A DNA stretch of 64,000 nucleotides from Centrapalus pauciflorus (lineage: Eukaryota; Streptophyta; Magnoliopsida; Asterales; Asteraceae): assembly GCA_020465985.1 (NCBI GenBank), contig JAANYP010004711.1, positions 444,750-508,749 of the forward strand, written 5' to 3'. The translations under genes and the position numbers were made by a program. The stretch's first letter is position 1; each line of letters opens with the position of its first letter. This document shows, in pieces, positions 10,345-21,710 of the stretch. The notes beneath the pieces are model-generated. The model was not told the DNA's origin and did not search any database. It saw only the letters and a program-made list of their open reading frames with translations.

Positions 10345-12290
10345 TGTAACACCCTCCCTTAACCCCGGAAATGCCACGTCAATTCAATACACAGGTGGCT
10401 TATTGCAATAGCTCTATTATGCACACGTCACAGGATAAACTAGAATCCACTATTAATTTAAAACTTTTACATAAACACAATCAACATATAATCCGCTGAT
10501 TACATAATCCCAAAAGCTGCTAACATAATTAACACTGATTAGATCATTACACAAAACTAACACCAAGCTCCACAGATGATTCCCGATCCCCGCAATCCCC
10601 TGATCAGCAAACCCAGCTACTCATCTCTTCCCCTGATACCCTGAACACGGAAGACTCGAATACGTAAGCTCGAAAGCTCGTGAGTACTCGAGGGTTAGAC
10701 TCTGCACAGTAACACATAGCATGCATACACGTAGCACATACACACAACACAAGCTCAATCTCTGTCCCTGGCAATCAACATCTCAATACAGGTATGAACA
10801 CATAGCATGCTCATGCCACACAAGCCTCTGCTCAGAGACATATGAGATCCAATGCCCAATGAGATACTCATCTCAAATGGGGAAACTCTTCCCCTCCTGC
10901 ACCCTAGCCATACTCATGGCTAACAGGACTCATAGGCTCAGGAGCGACCTGAGAATAAACACAACCATATATATATGGGGACCCTACTCAGGGTTGAACA
11001 GAGCTACTCAGCTCCCGCGATAACTCATCGCAATCACGGTATCATGGATCTCATACATAATTTTATATCCACATATAAAGAAAGGAAGGATCATACCTGA
11101 GGGGCAACTCGTATTGCCTACCATCTCCACACAGTTCATATATTCACATATGAAGTATGACACAAAATGACCCAAAAGACAACGACCGGTCATTTTTAAA
11201 AGATCTCGCGTACTCACCTGATCGATCCACTAATCCCGGAATCTCTGACTCGGCTCGGCTCGTTGACTCGTCCCTGAAATTACACAAATCCCAACTCGTT
11301 AACACAAATCCACGAACACCTATCACAAACTCATAATGAGCTTAACTCGAATCCAAAAGCAATCCCCAATTGAATCCCAAAACTCTAACTCGAAAACAAC
11401 CCCGATAAAGTCCCGAGAACTTGATCAAAACCCGACTCACAATTCCCAAACGAAACCCCGAAGTCCCGATGAAAACCCGCCCCAAAACAATCCCAACAAT
11501 ATCCCGACTCAAAAACAGCTCAAACGGGACCCAAATACCCCAAAACCGGCTCCAGACCCTCCCCCCTCGATCACGCTTGCGCCCCAGCCCGAACTCGCCC
11601 GCGCTGCTGCCGGCCGCGTCGCGACCGCGCCCAGGGCATCGCGGCCGCGATCCCTGCGCTCATCTTCTTCCTGCTTTTGCTGCTCTGTTTCGGCCAAGGG
11701 TGAAATACCCTCCATACTCTCCGATTTTCAGCACCAATATACATAAAACTCATATATATACAACCCACATAATTCCAGAAATCAAAACCCTCAATATCAC
11801 ACACACATATCTTGAATTTTGGCAACCAAACCCATGAATCCTTACCTTGCAATCTTCAAGAACTCAAGGAAGGTGAAGAAGAAGATGCAATACAACTCAA
11901 ATTCAGCAACAATTTCTTGGATTTGGAAGGATTCTTGCTGCTATCATATACACACACATACACGATACACTTCACACACTTTTGCACACACTTTCTAAAT
12001 GAGGAAAAGGATAAGAACGCACGTACATATATTTTCTAGTTTCGACGGGTTCCGACCCCATAACCCGAACCCGATACCCCATTTTCATAATTAATATTCA
12101 TTTAACCCAATTAAATCCACGAACTCAATTATATAATTAATCCACTAAATTAATTACCCGAAGACACGTAACTCGCAAACCCGACACGTATAATCCACTA
12201 ATCGGGTTCTCATTGGTCCAACACGATATTAATTATTTAAATATCCACTAAAATAATTACACGCAATAATTCTAGAAACGGGATGTTACA
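10345..12290 (-). repeat. 5' LTR of the gag-only retrotransposon
   Basis: It is the partner of 5910-7854 with the same ends. The differing bases are scattered, for example one extra A in the run near 11194. Confidence 0.95.
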
Positions 12291-12590
12291 CAATCTGAAT
12301 CCAGATTTCCAGCTTCAAATTCTACGAATTTGTTGATCTTGAATTGAAGATGAGAGAAAGAGCCGAGAGAGTGAGTGAGAGCTTGAGAGTTTGAATGAGT
12401 AATGACCAAAAATTAAGATTTCCCATCTTTTTATTTCACACTTTCAGCTCATGACACATTCAGCCCCTTTACTTATCTGATTTTATTAAATAAAGATTCT
12501 ATCTTTATTTTATTCTCACAAATACTTATAAGGGCAAATGACTAAAAATAGTAATAAGTTTTGACATTTTTATCATTAATAGTAACATTA

Positions 12591-13678
12591 TTTATTTTTG
12601 AGTTAATTACAAAAATGGTCCCTGTGGTTTGTATCAAATTTTGGATTTGGTCCCTGAACTTTTAATTTTGCGAAATTGGTCATTATCATTAAAGTTTACT
12701 TTCAAGATTGGTCCCTTATCCATTAACTTTTATTAAAATACCCATTTTGCCCTTGTTTATATTTATACACTTGAGCATTTTAGTTACAAATTATTAACAA
12801 CTCTTTTTTAATAAAACAAATAGATATAAAAATATGATAAAAGTATTAATGTTATTACACAATTAGATACAAAAAACAAATACAATAAAACATTTCGAAT
12901 AATTTTAATTTCGTATAATTTTATACTTTGTATTTTGTATGGTATAATATACCATTTTTTTGAACAAAAACATCTCGAATTAAATTGGTTCATCATTTTC
13001 CGTTTCGTTAAATTGGAAATCGGAATTGTTAGTCATTTATATGTTGAAAACATTAAAAATTAGATTGTTTGTTTATTACGTTTGGTTGAATTAAAAATCG
13101 AAATGATTGTTCTTTTTCCATCGAAAACACTTAAAATTAATTTGATTGGTTGTTTTTCCATTTAGTTAATCATTTCGCTCAAAAAATTGAAATGGTTCAA
13201 TCATTTTTTAATTTTAAAAGTTTTTGTTTGGAAAAAATGACAAACCATTTCGGTCGTCAATTTAACTAAATAGAAAAAACTACCACTTAATCTAGTTTTA
13301 ATGTTTTTTTTTATCAATTAAAACAATTAAAGATTTCGATTTCTAATTTAACCAAACGAAAAAAGGTTCAACCATTTTAGTTTTAAATATTTTCGATCGC
13401 AAAAAACGACGAACCATTTTGATCTTAAATTTAACCCAACTGATTTAATTTTAAATGTTTTCACTCCAAAAAAAATACGAACTCCGATTTTTAAGTTAAC
13501 CAAATGGAGAAAACAATCAATCTATAAAATTTTCCAATTTTAAAATGACGAATTGATTAAAATTTGAAAATAATTACGTGAACGGAGAAAACAATCAATT
13601 AATCTTTAAAACTTAGATTTTCAATCTTTAAAACTTAGATTTTCAATCAATCTATGTATTTGTTTCCAATTATATAAT

Positions 13679-13744
<66 letters not shown>

Positions 13745-13986
13745 TTTTATATCTATTTGTTTTATCAAAATAAAGAGTTGGTAATGATTTGTAATTAAAA
13801 TAGTTAAAAGTGTAAATATAAACAAGGGCAAAATGGGAATTTCATTAAAAATTGATGGATAATGGACTAATTTGAAAGTAAACCTTGATGATAATGACCG
13901 ATTTTGCAAAATTGAAAGTTCAGGGACCAAATCCAAAATTTGATACAAACCACAAGGACCATTTTTGTAATTAACTCTTTATTTTT
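12591..13986. mobile_element. Second MULE-type element nested in the first, TSD TTTATTTTT
   Basis: The termini are GAGTTAATTACAAAAATGG at 12600 and the inverse ending at 13977, with inverted similarity continuing about 100 bp (GGTCCCTGTGGTTTG at left, CAAACCACAAGGACC at right). TTTATTTTT flanks it at 12591-12599 and 13978-13986, a 9-bp MULE duplication. The uninterrupted right arm of the host MULE shows the empty site. The interior is AT-rich with no gene; it has diverged inverted words such as AACCATTTCGGT and a trinucleotide microsatellite. Confidence 0.88.
13680..13745. repeat. (ATT)n microsatellite
   Basis: About 21 perfect ATT units lie within the inner MULE. The asparagine-rich frame on the minus strand is an artefact of this repeat. 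Confidence 0.95.
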
Positions 13987-14103
13987 TATCATTTATAGTA
14001 ACAACTTTTTATTTTTCTAGTAATAATAGTAATTGGTGACCTGCAAACTTGTTTAGCAGGTTACCAACAACTTTTCAGTTATCAAATATAGTAACAACTT
14101 TTC

Positions 14104-14869
14104 ATATATATACTATATAAAATAAGAAAACCACTTGGAGTTCCTGGACCATTGGATGGAAAGAAATCAATGGTTTAGATTAATGACAACTCATAATTAT
14201 TTATGAAATGTCTCTTATACCCTTAATTAAAATCAATAATTATACTTATGCCATTTTTTAAATTCATTTTCCAAATTTACTACATTAACTTAATTACATT
14301 AAATTTTGTTTTAATTTTTTCATTAATGAAATAATATTAAATGATATTTACCTAAAATAAATATGTGTCATTATTATCCTTAATGATCATAGTTAAATTC
14401 AAATGTGAAAATTTGGATTTAAATGTAGAAGTGTAGTAAAAAAGTTTAAAATTTTTGTTAATTATTTTGCTAACATGATCTAAAATTTAATTGATAAAAC
14501 TTCAATTGTGAATATGATAAATTTTGATTGTTGATTTTCAGATATTCCATTTTTATATTTTATCATTTTTAAAATATATACACGTTCTCATAATTGAAGT
14601 TTTTTGTTTCTTAGATTGATATTTCATATTTGAAGTTAATAAAAATTAAAAGAAACATATTTTACAAACACATATTATCTGTTTTTAATAATACAATATA
14701 ATAATATTTTTTTTATTTAATATCAAACAAGTAAGTATTTTTTTTATCTTTAATTTAACCAGCTTTCAATTTTTTTATTTTAATTATATAATAAATTTTA
14801 TAATAATTTATTAAAATATAAAAAAATATGTATTTTCTAAATCAACTCATTTATTACATGGGTTGATTA
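14104..14869 (+). mobile_element. Helitron-like unit A (5' TC end, decayed 3' hairpin)
   Basis: It begins TCATATATATACTATATAAA exactly where the left MULE arm departs from the right arm. It ends near a weak hairpin (CAACTCAT with ATGGGTTG) just before a second Helitron-like 5' end. The interior is AT-rich and codes for nothing. The call rests on terminus resemblance and on the insertion gap between the MULE arms. Confidence 0.45.
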
Positions 14870-15399
14870 TCCTATATATTATAATAAAACAAAACAATTC
14901 ATGTCATATGTCACTTCTGTACAATACAAGAAAATTCTATTTTTTCCATCTTTTTTTTTTCAAATTTAACACCTTAACTTAATTGCATTAAATTTTGACT
15001 TTATTTTTTTTCATTAAGTAATTAGTAATAAATTACATTCTGTAACATTTAAAATTAATGTTTACCTAAAATAAATATCTATCATTATTAACAATTAGAT
15101 CCAAATGTAAAAATTTGAATTAGTTGTGGAAATTATTATTATTATGTATAATAAAGGAAAACATCAGATGTCACGTGTCACATCTACGTTCACCAAAAAG
15201 ATAATTACAACTTATAAAAAATAAAAGACAAATACAATTTAATATTTTTTAAAAAGATAAATATACTCTATTTTTTAATCTGTAAATAATAAAAAATAAA
15301 CAAACTTATTATTTTTGTATGTTTTTATTTTTACTCATATACATTTTATATAAATAAATTTAATTAAAAATATCCTCGTAATACGTGGGTTATAAACTA
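14870..15399 (+). mobile_element. Helitron-like unit B ending in hairpin plus CTAG
   Basis: The 5' end TCCTATATATTATAATAAAA follows an A. The 3' end has a short hairpin (CCTCGT, loop AAT, ACGTGG) followed by TTATAAACTAG and then T. This matches the Helitron pattern of TC start, 3' hairpin, CTRR end and A/T insertion. It is about 530 bp and non-autonomous. Host MULE arm sequence resumes at 15400. Confidence 0.55.
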
Positions 15400-15958
15400 G
15401 TTTTTATCCATAACAGTAACATATCAAATTAAACCAAAATATAAACTCAATTCATGTTTCTAAGATTCCATAAACACCAAAATATATTTTTCTAAGATTC
15501 CATAAACACCAAAATATAAACTCAATTTATGTTTCAATTTATTTAATAGATTACTACTATCTTTAGTAACTATTTTTTTAATTTCATTAAATTTGTTTAT
15601 TTATAATTTTTATTTTATTCATAACCTTATAAATTTTTAACATATATTCTGAATATTTATATACGATTAGTAATATTTGATTGTTTATTCACAATTATAT
15701 ATAATATGAACGAAAAAAAATACTGTGAATCATTTCAATTTCAATTTCAATTTTTCCAAACGAAAAAACTATGAATCATTCTATTTTTAGTTTTTCCCAA
15801 AAAAATAATATGAACTATTTTGGTTTTTTAGTTTTTTCGATCTAAATGGGTTGTAGTTTTTTTATATAAAAAACTAAAAATAAAAATTGGTTGCAATATT
15901 TTTCAAGCAGAAAAACTATAACCACAATTAATCATAATTGTTTGTGTTGTTAAAAATT

Positions 15959-16490
15959 GTAACACCCCGTCTTTGAGAAATATTACGTGGATTTAATTTG
16001 TTGGTTGATTAAATTGTTAATATTGTGTTGGTGCAATGGTATGGCGATTAGTGGAATGAACACGTGTCGGGTCGAGTATACATGTCAGCGGAGTATAATT
16101 CTATCGGATTATTAATAATTATGAGACCATAGAATTAAATGAGAATATTGATATTAATTATGAAATATTGATAACGGGGTCGGGTATCGGTGTCGAACTC
16201 GCGTTATAAACGATATGTTTATATGTATAACACGTCCAACTTTTTGCTTCATTTTCATTCATTCCAAAAACAATTGAGAAGTATTGTGTGTGTTTGTAAG
16301 AGCAAACACAAGGAAAAGAAGCTGTAACGGATTGGATTGAACTGTGGAATTCATCTTCATCTTGACTTGTGGTGTTCTTTAACTTGGGAAGGTAAGAAAC
16401 CTCTAATTTAAATGAGTTGATTGTGTTATAAGCTGCTAAATTATGAAAATTGGTTTAGCAAGTGTTTGCAAGTGGTTATGTATCGTTTTT
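15959..16490 (+). repeat. LTR 5' fragment in the loop of the MULE palindrome
   Basis: The sequence starts TGTAACACCCCGTC and resembles the LTR of the gag-only family read 5' to 3': ACACGTGTCGGGTC, a GGGGTCGGGTATCGG block, a TATAAA at about 16205 and a transcribed-looking stretch ending GGAAGGTAAGAAACC. It stops without a canonical LTR end, and MULE arm sequence resumes with GGTTGCAATATTTTTC, a word also present just left of the fragment at 15889. It is either a captured or a truncated retrotransposon LTR. Confidence 0.6.
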
Positions 16491-17538
16491 ATGGGTTGCA
16501 ATATTTTTCATTAGGCAAAACTATAAACTGTAATAATTCATAGTTTTTTTTCGTTGTTAAAAACACAAAAATAAATGAGTTGTAATTATTTTGTACGAAA
16601 AATCAAAATGATTTATAGTTTTTTGTAAATAAATCTAAAACATGATTGGGTCGTAGTTCTTCATTCGGTAAAGCTAAAATTTGAATGGTTTGTATCAATT
16701 TCATTTGGAATTATTAAAAAGCCGATCAATTTGTAATTTTTTTATTCTAAATACGAATGAAAAAGTATTGCGACCCATTCATTTTTTAGTTTTTCCACAT
16801 GACTCATTGTGGTTCATAGTTTTTTATGAATGAAAAATATTGAGACTCAGATTGATTCTTTTTCTAAATAAAAAACTATGACCCATTTAGATTGGAAAAA
16901 ACTAAAAAAATGGTACAATTTGTATTATTTTATTTGGAAAAATTAAGAAAATGATGGTTCGTAGCTTTTTAGTTGCAAAATGTGAAAATTGAAATGATTC
17001 ATAGTATATTGTCATTCATATCATATATAATTGTGAATAAATAATCGAATCTAATCTATCCGAAAATATTCGGAATATAAATTTGGTTTATTTTGGTGTT
17101 TATGAAATATTAGATTACTTACTAAATAAAAAAATAATGTTTTAATTTGATATGTTACTATTATTGATAAAAATCTGAAAAAGATGTTACTATTTATGAT
17201 AACTGAAAAGTTGGTGACCTGCTAAACAGGTTTGCAGGTCACCCATTACTATTATTGATAGAAAAACAAAAAGTTGTTATTATAAATGATAAAAAATAAA
17301 TAATGTTACTATTAATGATAAAAATGTCAAAACTTGTTACAATTTTTGGTCATTTGCCCTACTTATAATTAATTATACTTACTTGATAAATTGAAATTCT
17401 CAATTTCTTAATAAAGCAACCAACTTAAATAATCCAAATACATAATCGTCTTTCATAATCCAATCATAATTATATTAAATTCAAAAATTCAAACTAATTA
17501 ACTTCAGTTACATCATTTTAAATTCTTAGGATGTTACA

Positions 17539-17878
17539 ACAGACATCTTGCTGTCCACTCCTACAAGTATATCGATGGGAAGGGCTTGGTAGATGAGATA
17601 CTCTGCCCGTTTGTCTGCATGCTGTCTTTCCCTCTCAGCCTCATTGGCAGGTTCACGTTCTGTTTTTGATGCTAGAACAGGGGGGTCGGCTTCTGGCCTG
17701 GCAGGTATTTCCCGATTGTATATAACAGGGCCTTCAGTAATGGATTGTTTCATGAGATTTCCATTGGGCTGCATACGATGAATTTCAGGAATCTGGATTT
17801 CCATTTCTCGTAATCATCAGGATAGAGAATAGGTGGTCTGTTATCAGATCCTAGAACAAGTGCTTCTCGGGACATCAT
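17539..17878 (-). pseudogene. gag: Copia gag N-terminus, cut by the gypsy insertion
   Basis: Reading minus from the Met at 17878, the start MSREALVLGSDNRPPILY resembles copia-3 gag (MSKDALAMGSETNPPILY at 40951). About 100 codons later, YLIYQALPIDILVGVDSK matches the UBN2-type copia gag core. The frame then runs into gypsy LTR at 17538. The rest of this element should lie beyond the gypsy 3' LTR, outside the window. Confidence 0.75.
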
Positions 17879-17929
17879 GTAGAGCGCCGATTTTAAAAAA
17901 TTAGATCTTGAAGGTGGAAACTGGATTTC

Positions 17930-18475
17930 AGATTATCAGAACTCGGATGAACAGTGTTTCGGATGGTCTGAACTAGGATGAATTTCAAAGAATTCTGATG
18001 ATGAGGAATTCGGATCAACAGTGAAATTCGGATGATGAGAAATTCGGATGAACAGCGAAAATCTGATGGAAGGAACTCGGATGGACTGAAATTTGGATGG
18101 ACCGAATTTCGGATGAACAGTGTAACTTCGGATGGAAACTTAAAAACTTTTCAACTCAAATTGACCAAATCCGGATGACGATCCAAAGTTCGGATGGGCC
18201 GAGATGGAATTCAAAAAATAAGCACAAGTAATTTTACGTTCTTAAAAATAATTTAACTAAATTTCAGATGATCCGAAGTTCGGAGGAGTGCGGAAGTGGG
18301 TCCCAGATTTGTTAAATTTTATCCCAAGAAGTCCGAAAAATCGATCCGAAGTGGACCGAATTTGGATCCGAGGAGGTCCGAAGTGTGATCCGAGGTAGTC
18401 CGAATTTCAACAGATATAAAATTTCATATTTTTCAGAATATTATAAAAAGCAGTATTCGGCCTAAAAAATATTTC
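17930..18475 (-). repeat. TTCGGAT-type degenerate repeat array in a copia leader
   Basis: Words such as AATTCGGATGA, TTCGGATGAACAGTG and GATCCGAAGT recur about 17 times at roughly 20-30 base spacing. The array lies between the PBS and gag of the copia element. No protein is encoded. Compare the TCGAGTT array at 40190-40850 in the same position of copia-3. Confidence 0.8.
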
Positions 18476-18510
18476 TAAATGTTTCGAATAATATTTTAAA
18501 CACTTTCAGT

Positions 18511-19610
18511 GAATTTGTAGGTCCCAAAAGGTTTCCCTAGTGTATTGTTCTAAGCTGTATAGGGGGGGTGAATACAGCAAATTAAAACTCAACACTTTTT
18601 TTTCAATGTTTGTGTATACTATTAACAAGTGTTAATTACAAACAAGCTTGACTGCGAAAAGGTTCAAGCTGAGATGACAGATACAATAGATGTTCAACTA
18701 ATCTAAGACACACTCAGACTAGAAACAATGAATACATTCACTTAGATGAACTCACTGATTTTACAAGACACAGATGAACAGCTTGAATAAGAACAGCTTA
18801 GACACACGTTACTGTTTTATTCAAGCAGACTTGCATGCATGGAATAACACACTTCAATGCACGATCTGAATTTCTCACTCTTTGTTTTCTCACAATCAAT
18901 AGAAGCTTCCTTTTATAATCTCACTGAGAATCTCAGTGAAGCTTCGTCATTGGACGATGAGATAGTGGGATGTTTTTCCAAAAAGACAAAACAACTTTTC
19001 TGCACATTCTGATAAAGCAGACTTGTCTTCATGTGGCAGAATCTTTGCCTTTTTCTTTTTGTCTCTGTTGCATAAGGCTTTAACCAAAAGAGGAATGTCA
19101 ACTTTGCATCTATCTTCTTTTGTTAAGGCCATTTTGATATAAGAAATGGTCTGTCACCCATTTCAAATATCCTCTTTGTCTTCATGTAACAGATCAGCGT
19201 AGGCAGCTTAAGCATCTTCTGTTTTCCACTTTGTCTACGACTTGTAAACTGATCTTGTAGTCCAAAACAATACATGAGGACTTAGGAACATATTCCATGA
19301 AGTGTTTAGCCTGTTCACAAAGAACATAACACTTAGAATCTGTGCAAGCTGCTAAGCAGAATAGAGCAGCGTAGACAGTTTATGTCCAGCCTGTTCAGCA
19401 GACAGAACAGCTTGGACAATCGGCCTTTGTTGCAACGAATGCAAGAGAGTAAACAGCTTTGACTCATATTGCAAATCACTTTTCAGGTTTCAATAAGGCA
19501 TAAACAGGCCTTAAATTATACCTTCAAGTGTATCAAACATGTTGAATTTAAAATCTCCCCCTAAGATGTAGCGCAGGTTTGAGTGATGCCTTTTTGTGCC
19601 TAACAGAATT
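18511..19610 (-). mobile_element. Solo LTR of the copia-2 family, TSD GAATT
   Basis: On the minus strand it starts TGTTAGGCACAAAAAGGC (19605) and ends GGGACCTACA (18516), as do the copia-2 LTRs at 44009 and 55829. It has the conserved TATAAAAG promoter box at 18910-18917. GAATT occurs at 18511-18515 and 19606-19610, and no PBS or PPT adjoins it. It is therefore a solo LTR left by LTR-LTR recombination, placed in the leader of the host copia element. Confidence 0.9.
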
Positions 19611-19897
19611 AAAACTAACCAAAACACTTAAAAATCTATGAAGAATGAGACCAAAACCGAAACTAAACCTCTATAAACCGAGAATAATAATCAGCCTATA
19701 AATGATGTAAACAGGTAATGATTGAACATAAAAAGCTCTAAATCAAGACAAGATGAATAATATATGATTATATGATGAAGAAACACGAAAAACAGAATAT
19801 GGAAATGAAAGATTGGATCAAACCGTGGGTTTTTGATGAAGAACACAAAGAACACTTTGCATATTTTGAATCCAAATCAGTTGAAATCCACCATGAG
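19606..19897 (-). other. PBS-proximal part of the host copia leader
   Basis: This leader sequence is continuous with 17879-18515 once the solo LTR is removed. It has no gene; the 60-codon plus-strand frame at 19772 is chance. Confidence 0.6.
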
Positions 19898-19909
19898 GCT
19901 CTGATACTA
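19898..19909 (-). other. Primer-binding site of the host copia element
   Basis: The minus strand reads TAGTATCAGAGC, one mismatch from the initiator-Met site, after a two-base spacer AT. Copia-3 has the same spacer at 39755-39756. Confidence 0.8.
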
Positions 19910-19911
19910 AT

Positions 19912-20242
19912 TGTTGTTTATCATTTTCCCAGAATAATCAGCACACGTGAATGATTTCACCAATATTCAATGCAAAACATAATAGAAAATACTCAATGAT
20001 TGCAAGAATAATGATGAATGAAATGTCATAGAGTGATGGAAAAGCGGCGGCTGAATAATTCGTGAAAAGTGAGAGTGTGTTGGAAACCCTTGGTGGGGTT
20101 TCCCCTTGCATCATTTAATTGAAGTTTCCAAGAAATACACTATAGTCCCTCAACATCTAACTTTAGAATTACAAGAAGATAACAGACTAGAAATAAATTA
20201 CAAGGAAATAAACTAAAATAATTATTACAAAATAAAGTCACA
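19912..20242 (-). repeat. 5' LTR of the host copia element
   Basis: The inner end, minus AAACAACA, is set by the PBS. The outer end, minus TGTGACTTTATTTTG at 20242, is inferred only from the TG rule, because the partner LTR is outside the window. Length is about 331 bp. Sequence from 20243 to about 20640 is AT-rich with nothing recognised. Confidence 0.6.
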
Positions 20243-20639
20243 AGATCGAAATTTAATATCTAATAGTTGATATGCATAAATTGTCTTTTTATTGTTTAAG
20301 TTCCTAAACTATTGTTGTTTTGTTCAAAAATGTATATTTTTACATGTTTGACTGATTACCAAACAAATATTCTTAGTATTTTCATCTGTTTAATATTGAA
20401 ATAAACCAATTTTATTTCCTCATTTTAGTGATTAAATTCTTAAACTTTTTTTTTACCGTTTGTGCTTTTGCCATTTAATTCGATAGCCAATCAAAAAAAA
20501 AAAGTTAATAAAACAAAAATAACTTATGGTCTTAAATAACAAAAAAAAATGATATACTAAGATTTTTTCAAGTAAATTCTAATTTATAATGTAAACTTAT
20601 TAATTATTTAGAATTGTAAAAAAATTGATTACTCAGTGG

Positions 20640-21710
20640 GCAGGGGATATATTTCTAATAGTTATTTTCAAATAGGTCATAATTGCATTCATAATTGATC
20701 GTTTCTCATATTATGTCTCCACATTCAAATGGAGTATACTTCCCTTAATAAATATTTTTTGTTCAGATGTGTAAATGATATAAGTGATAATAACTGAATA
20801 GGTCCTAATAAGCCATTGTTCATTATGTTTTTTGAATATGTAATAATGAAACTTGTTGAGCCTCAGTAGGACTTGTTTTAACGTGTCAAGAGACCCTCGT
20901 GCTTAAATTAATGATTAGTCTATATGTTATAATGGTTCATAATAGGCATCAATCGTATCTAGCTATTTAGATGAGTGACAAATTGGCTATAATGGTCTAT
21001 TATAGGATTCCATAGGTTTTATTACTTCATACAAGTGAATGACATGTTTATAATAAGGAATTTGTATGATGCTAAGCTGATGCCAAGAGATCCGTCAATA
21101 ATTTATAATATGGATATGTCGGTAATACTCATTTTCCTAGCAACAGTTCCATAGGTTTTATTACTTCATATAAGTGAATGAAATTTTTTTAATAATGAAT
21201 TTGTATGTAAACTGTCGTTGACCTGATGCTACGCTGCTGCAAAAAAGATCTGTCTATATTTTGTCGCAGATCCGTTGATAATTCGTCGCAGATCCGTTGT
21301 TAAGCTGTTGTCACAAATCCGTCGGTAAACTATCGTTAATTTGTAATTAATTTGCTGTCACAAATCCGTCGATGATATCGATCGGTAAACTGTCGTTAAT
21401 CCGTCTAATAACTACTATCACAAATTTGTCGCTGAGAACCGTTGGTAACCTGTCGCATATCTGCCGCTAAACTTTTGTCACAAATCTGTCGCTAATATCC
21501 GTCGTTAATTCGATGTTAATCCGTCGCTAAGTTACTGCTACAAATCCGTCGCTTGGCTCCGTCGATAAATCGTCGCTGATTTGTCGCTTATATTCTGTCA
21601 TTAATTTGTCACTGATGCATCGTTATTTTGTCATTAAGTTGTCGCTAAATATCCGTAGCAGAATCCGTCGCAGAAACCGTCGTTGATACTCATTTTCCTA
21701 GTAATAATAA
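20640..21710. mobile_element. Decayed CACTA terminal region
   Basis: From about 21200 to 21690 the words TCCGTCGCTAA, TCCGTCGGTAA and AATCCGTCGC recur densely, as in CACTA subterminal repeats. The array ends in GATACTCATTTTCCTAGTA, which resembles a mutated CACTA terminus in inverse orientation. A similar end (TACTCATTTTCCTAGC) occurs at 21125. The stretch 20815-21000 has CATTATAA-type words like those in the CACTA at 23390. The left border is not visible and no transposase is seen. Confidence 0.5.
21006..21208. repeat. Two-copy direct repeat, period about 140 bp
   Basis: A roughly 60-bp segment beginning TTCCATAGGTTTTATTACTT at 21008 recurs at 21148 with a few changes, consistent with a local tandem duplication in the decayed CACTA region. 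Confidence 0.75.

Larger units (their letters stand above)
5905..12295 (-). mobile_element. Complete gag-only LTR retrotransposon (TR-GAG type), TSD CAATC
   Basis: Two LTRs of 1945 and 1946 bp bracket a 2.5-kb interior with PBS, gag and PPT on the minus strand. There is no protease, RT, RNase H or integrase. CAATC is present at 5905-5909 and 12291-12295. By eye the LTRs differ at about eight positions plus one indel, about 0.4%, so insertion is recent. With gag but no pol it must borrow enzymes from a related autonomous gypsy element. It inserted in the LTR of the older gypsy element. Confidence 0.93.
12523..17368. mobile_element. MULE foldback element, TSD TACTTATAA, with nested insertions
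   Basis: The ends are GGGCAAATGAC and its inverse at 12532 and 17359, flanked by the 9-bp duplication TACTTATAA (12523-12531 and 17360-17368), diagnostic of Mutator-like elements. The inverted arms are very long: left-arm segments 12532-12599, 13987-14103 and 15400-15950 pair with about 16490-17359 on the right. Gaps in the left arm relative to the right mark later insertions. There is no transposase frame, so it is non-autonomous. Without the insertions it would be about 2 kb. It sits in the gypsy 5' LTR. Confidence 0.88.
1..17538 (-). mobile_element. Ty3/gypsy LTR retrotransposon, 3' part outside window, heavily nested
   Basis: On the minus strand the order is 5' LTR (17538 down to 4343), PBS, gag, protease, RT, RNase H and integrase core, which is the Ty3/gypsy order. 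The 3' LTR lies beyond base 1, so the TSD cannot be checked. The element inserted into a copia gag at 17538/17539. It is dead: there are in-frame stops in gag and RT, a missing protease aspartate, an internal deletion across the integrase N-terminus, and a hAT element in RT. Its 5' LTR was later hit by a gag-only retrotransposon and a MULE. The lineage within gypsy is not assigned because the chromodomain region is off the edge. Confidence 0.9.
4343..17538 (-). repeat. 5' LTR of the gypsy element, split by two insertions
   Basis: In plus orientation the LTR starts TGTGACACCC at 4343 and ends GGATGTTACA at 17538. Native LTR occupies 4343-5909, 12296-12531 and 17369-17538, about 1.97 kb in total. 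The rest is a gag-only retrotransposon and a MULE, each with its own TSD. Short frames within it, such as the one at 4578-4865, show no protein-like features and are not called. Confidence 0.8.

Noticed and set aside
13670..13948. Asparagine-rich minus-strand frame
   Set aside because: It is a translation of the ATT microsatellite inside a MULE.
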